DNA of 64,000 bases from Collybia mongolica (Eukaryota; Basidiomycota; Agaricomycetes; Agaricales; Clitocybaceae): assembly GCA_013420905.1 (NCBI GenBank), contig JAAXNY010000004.1, positions 4,216,001 to 4,280,000 of the forward strand. The letters run 5' to 3'. Positions 60,487 through 64,000 of the stretch are shown here, piece by piece. Positions within the stretch are counted from its first letter, which is position 1, and the number at the start of each line of letters is the position of its first letter. The notes beneath the pieces are model-generated. The model saw nothing but the letters and a program-made list of their open reading frames with translations. It was not told where the DNA came from and did not search any database. The translations under genes and the position numbers were made by a program.

Positions 60487-61321
60487 CAGAGAGGTTCAAC
60501 TTGGGAGGTTAAAATTTCCTCTTTAGTACACTGTTAACACATAATACGGGTCTAGCGGTCAAAATACTTGGGATGACACGCAAAAGGTAACCCACTATTC
60601 AAATCACCATAATCTCACTTCCTCCTGGGCTATCTGATGCACTAACAATAGAAAGCCTTCTGGGACGTTCTGATCAGCCGAAGTTCAATCACATCAACTG
60701 TTAACGTGATCGCGTTGTCTAACTGTCATCGGGGTAAGTCAGGAGCATCAAGATACTCTTGGCCAACAGGAAATATCAGTAGCCATCGACTATCCGGGAG
60801 CTTTGGACTCACAACCCCCTGCTACCTGATTAACTCCCATATGGTACGTTTTCATGTGGTGCGGCAGAATTGATAACCGTCGAGCCTAAGGCCCTGAGGT
60901 TGGGGGCGCACCCGTAGCCGGCCCGTTAGGCATAGTTTCAAAGGCCCCCGGAATGTGGAGATAGCTTCCGTCGTTCAAGCTCACATCGAACTTCTCCACA
61001 CCTACCAACAAGTCTGGGACCAACACTCACCGATATGGGTGTGGGTACTTCGGCAAGGCCATCCATCACGGCTCAACATCCTTCAGCAGATCTTTCCCTC
61101 GTGTCTCCTCAAGCAACAATCAACACATCAATAATAGCCTCAAAAACAATTGGGACGTAATGAAGACGATGTCCAAACTATGCTGATCGCTATTCCTGTT
61201 TTCCTGTTTCAGTGCTCGTACTTCGTACAAATTTGAACCCAATCGGTTATAATATCGCTAAGAAAAACTCAATGCCTTGCCAGGCTAATGATAGAAAACG
61301 AGTTCACGCCAGGACCCCGAG
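60487..61321. other. Intergenic, about 0.8 kb
   Basis: No gene is seen. A 12-base echo of the MITE end (AGGCCCCCGGAA) occurs at 60942-60953 without a partner end or target duplication. Confidence 0.45.
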
Positions 61322-63172
61322 TCAAGGCTTATCTACATGCTTCTTAGGAAGTTTCGTGTACTTTGGCGGCAGTTCAACAACATTTCCTGCGTCGAGTGTT
61401 TGCGGCAACAAGGCACGACCCGCATCTTCGTGTATCACGTAGGCCAGGGAGTGGGTCGCGACGGGCTGGTTGGAGGGTATACTGGACCAATTTGAACTGA
61501 TTGTTGAAGAAGCGAGTCCCTGGGGACCCCTATGACGGGCTTTCAAGGCTTCCACGGTGTATCCTGCCCGGGAATTGGTGTTATATGGTGCTATAGGGAC
61601 AGCCTGACCACGAGGTTCGGAATTGGAAGGGCTTGATGCGGGGCCCGAATTCATCCCCCAAGGAAGAGATGGCAAAGGAGGGGGAGATCGCCCAGCCTCA
61701 CTAGCCTCTTGGAATGGCTGTATCTTCTGGTCGTCGGTAGGAAGTGTGTGTTCCTGACTGCGGAAGTACCGCGCAAAATAGTAGGTGCACAATACCCCCA
61801 CTACCAGACCACCAACGACACTACCAACCCCAGCGCCAAGCGCCATTTTGGTTGCCGTTTTTTGAGGTCTTGAAGGTACTTAGCCAAAGGGAACACGTTC
61901 TCGAAGCAAGACTTACATCGACCCTGGGGCGAGACAATCGCTTGGACCGAACCCACCAGCGTGTAAGGGGCCATTGGACCACATTTGACCATCTGCACTT
62001 GATAGCGCGATGAAAAATGGGAATGCCCAAGACTGATGTTTCCTTAGGTGTCCAAAAACATAAATAATGTATAATTCACTAACCAAAGAAACCGTCCAGG
62101 TGATCGGGTCCATCGAGTTGGACGTTATGTTGTATGGCGGGTGTAGGCTTGGCGCAACCTTTATGCAATCTTAAGTCCAGGTTAGACCTTCATTCGGGTT
62201 TAAGGTGTTACGTACGGTAAGTATGAATGGCGGTTTTCCTGATTTTGGAGTAAGAGTTACATCGGTACACTTGAATACGTTCAGTTATAAATCGCGCTAA
62301 CACGCGCCAAGAAACCTACCTGATCAATGAACCCATATTGTGACATCGGTCCACCGGGTACTGTTGCCTGAACATTGAGGGTCGCAGGTGCTGTCACGTT
62401 TTGGCAGGTCGGTCGCAGTGTGGTGGAATTCTGAACGACCGTGTACATTGCTTGACACCCACCAGTAAGTCCATTTTTATCAAACTAAGAAATTATTGAA
62501 TTAAGCAAGTCAGTGACTGTTCCCACGGGCCACAACCCCTACCATGCATATTTGGTACTATACAAAGCTGTTAGACATTAATGTTATTCACTGCAAGAAT
62601 CCTAACCTGAGTTCCTGGTGCAAAAGGGACGTCCCAGTCCTTTTGAAGAGGTAAATATTGAATTGACAAGAACGCTGGGAGTGGCGTACAAATGTGAGCT
62701 TGTCTCCGACAGGGATGACGAAGGGTGTGATGAAAGTTCTAATTTGTTTCTCAATTAGAAGTTCCCAGCGGCCTGTACCTGCTACTCACGATGTAAAAAC
62801 TTGCATAAAGTAAGGAGCGACAGGATTGGCGCTGATATAATTCATCGTGAGCATGGTTCCACACCATCCATTTCAGTTCATGTACCCTCTCGCAGTGCTC
62901 CGGCCCCAGGTGATGTGAATGCTTTCACATTGCTCTAAAATTCTATTTAGTTCCGACAAATTTGAGAGAATCTTGCAAGCCCTACCGGTGATTGGAATGG
63001 GAACAGGTTGACCGGGTTTGTTGAAATCAAAGAAAAAACCCTAGGTAGTTTTGCAAGGAGGAGAAAGTAACGATAACATGGCACTTACTGGTTCCAAGAA
63101 TGGGGTATATTCTGATATTACACTTGGAATATATAACGTCCAGACCAGCAAGACTCTTAGCTTGAAAGACAT
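61322..63172 (-). CDS. Type I membrane protein of an uncharacterised agaricomycete family
   Basis: Predicted surface protein built from many small exons, starting at 63172 and ending at 61322. The signal peptide is MSFKLRVLLVWTLYIPSVIS. The lumenal or extracellular part contains FDFNKPGQPVPIPIT, EQCESIHITWGRSTARGANP, FAPGTQYQICMFDKNGLTGG, CQAMYTVVQNSTTLRPTCQN, GPMSQYGFIDQCTDVTLTPK and SSADGQMWSNGPLHAGGFGP, with several paired cysteines and N-glycosylation sites. One membrane helix follows (GAGVGSVVGGLVVGVLCTYYF). The cytoplasmic tail of about 150 residues is Pro/Ser-rich and ends with HEDAGR and ELPPKYTKLP, a PPxY-like motif. I recall similar unnamed proteins in mushrooms; the function is unknown. 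Phases agree at the junctions I checked. Confidence 0.8.
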
Positions 63173-64000
63173 TCAAACGCACAGCGTCGGGGGTAACTGC
63201 CAATGAAAAAGAGGAAGATGAGGGTTGACGTAGATGAGAAACAAAGAGAACCTCCTGTATCTGCATTCGCTATATATGTCACAAGTTTGATGGAGAGTCT
63301 GACATATCGACATGCGATGAGAACAGGAAGTGTCGGCAGCTCCCCCAACTTTCTCCATCACGATTACCGTGGAGTGACATGTCGACATGAAGTGATACGA
63401 TCAACATCGATTCCGAGCTCATGCAAATATACATAGGTAACCATCGTTTAAACGGGATGTCTTTGTTGTTGTGTGGGGAAGCGGTGCATCAGTAAGATGA
63501 CAAATTTCTTGTTCGCTTTTCGGCACTTTCCGGCACTTTTCGGCTTGACAACAAGTCTGCAAGTTTCCTCTGAAAGTTTTTCCTATGTGTGGCATCACAA
63601 TACAGCTCCAATACCCAAAATAGGTTTGTAGTTGGTCTTCAGGAATGTATTGAGTATGAAGTTCACCTGTAAGTTGATCCTACATATCAAAAGTCGGCCC
63701 ATAGTTCTGAATTATGTTGTCACCATCTGTGATGGCAACAGTGATGGTATGTAAACACAGCGCATGTTCTGTGCTTGGAAACATGTAGGTGAAGGCTGTG
63801 GGGATATCCTGAGACCAGTCAATATGTTGTTAAGCACACTACTGGAGAAGCAATAAATTTCAAACAAATTTGCATTGAGAACTTGTTGAAATTCAGACAT
63901 AGCTTTTCAGCTGTTCATTTGCACACTTTTCGGACTTGTACAAGCATGTACAAGCACAAAAAGAAATTTGTATAAATACTGATGTGCCTGGGGCCCAGAA
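63173..64000. other. Upstream region of the membrane-protein gene
   Basis: About 0.8 kb to the window edge with no supported gene. Two imperfect direct copies of a TTCGGCACTTT-like phrase occur near 63520-63545. Confidence 0.4.

Noticed and set aside
60942..60953. Possible third MITE end (AGGCCCCCGGAA)
   Set aside because: Only 12 bases match, and there is no opposite end or 8-bp duplication within the window.

Overview
The window is nuclear DNA of a filamentous basidiomycete, most likely a wood- or litter-decaying agaricomycete. Genes are cut by many 45-70 nt introns with GT...AG borders. Products include basidiomycete-type F-box proteins, CE16 acetylesterases carrying a fungal cellulose-binding domain, a FunK1-kinase relic and 'glycopeptide'-type small secreted proteins. 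All coding calls below are my own splice models, and exon phases were checked by hand for most of them.

Layout. 0-7.5 kb is a housekeeping block: the 3' part of a large RasGEF-like/PH/RhoGAP gene, then CCT8. 8.2-12.7 kb (minus strand) holds a 1448-residue membrane protein of unknown function with an imperfect MYxPR/ASLE repeat array. 13.4-32.8 kb is accessory and rearranged. It contains an HSP104 relic, a hAT-like MITE, an intact FAD monooxygenase whose decayed copy lies inverted 13 kb away, an F-box gene, a relic of the ASLE-repeat family, a zinc-cluster regulator, a small double-psi beta-barrel secreted protein, a CBM1 relic and a FunK1 fragment. 33.3-35.1 kb is TIM50. 35.3-40.9 kb is a tandem CE16 array, two intact copies plus one decayed. 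41.6-45.2 kb is a convergent pair of F-box genes. 48.0-49.9 kb is INO1 (inositol-3-phosphate synthase). 50.3-58.7 kb is a segmentally duplicated tract with three tandem small secreted 'glycopeptide' genes, an INO1 fragment, two F-box fragments and a U6 snRNA gene. 59.9-60.5 kb is a second MITE copy, and 61.3-63.2 kb is a type I membrane protein.

How the genes fit together. CCT8, TIM50 and INO1 are core functions (cytosolic folding, mitochondrial import, inositol synthesis) and are probably unrelated to each other. The CE16 pair, the CBM1 relic and the double-psi beta-barrel protein fit plant cell-wall attack. The F-box, FunK1 and glycopeptide families are ones that expand and decay quickly in mushrooms, and this window shows that process directly. 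The most notable observations are the ASLE-repeat membrane protein family with a second, dead locus; a 2-nt exon that both intact CE16 paralogues require; two GC-AG introns in CCT8; and a MITE pair with 8-bp target duplications. I found no CRISPR array, tRNA, rRNA or autonomous transposon.
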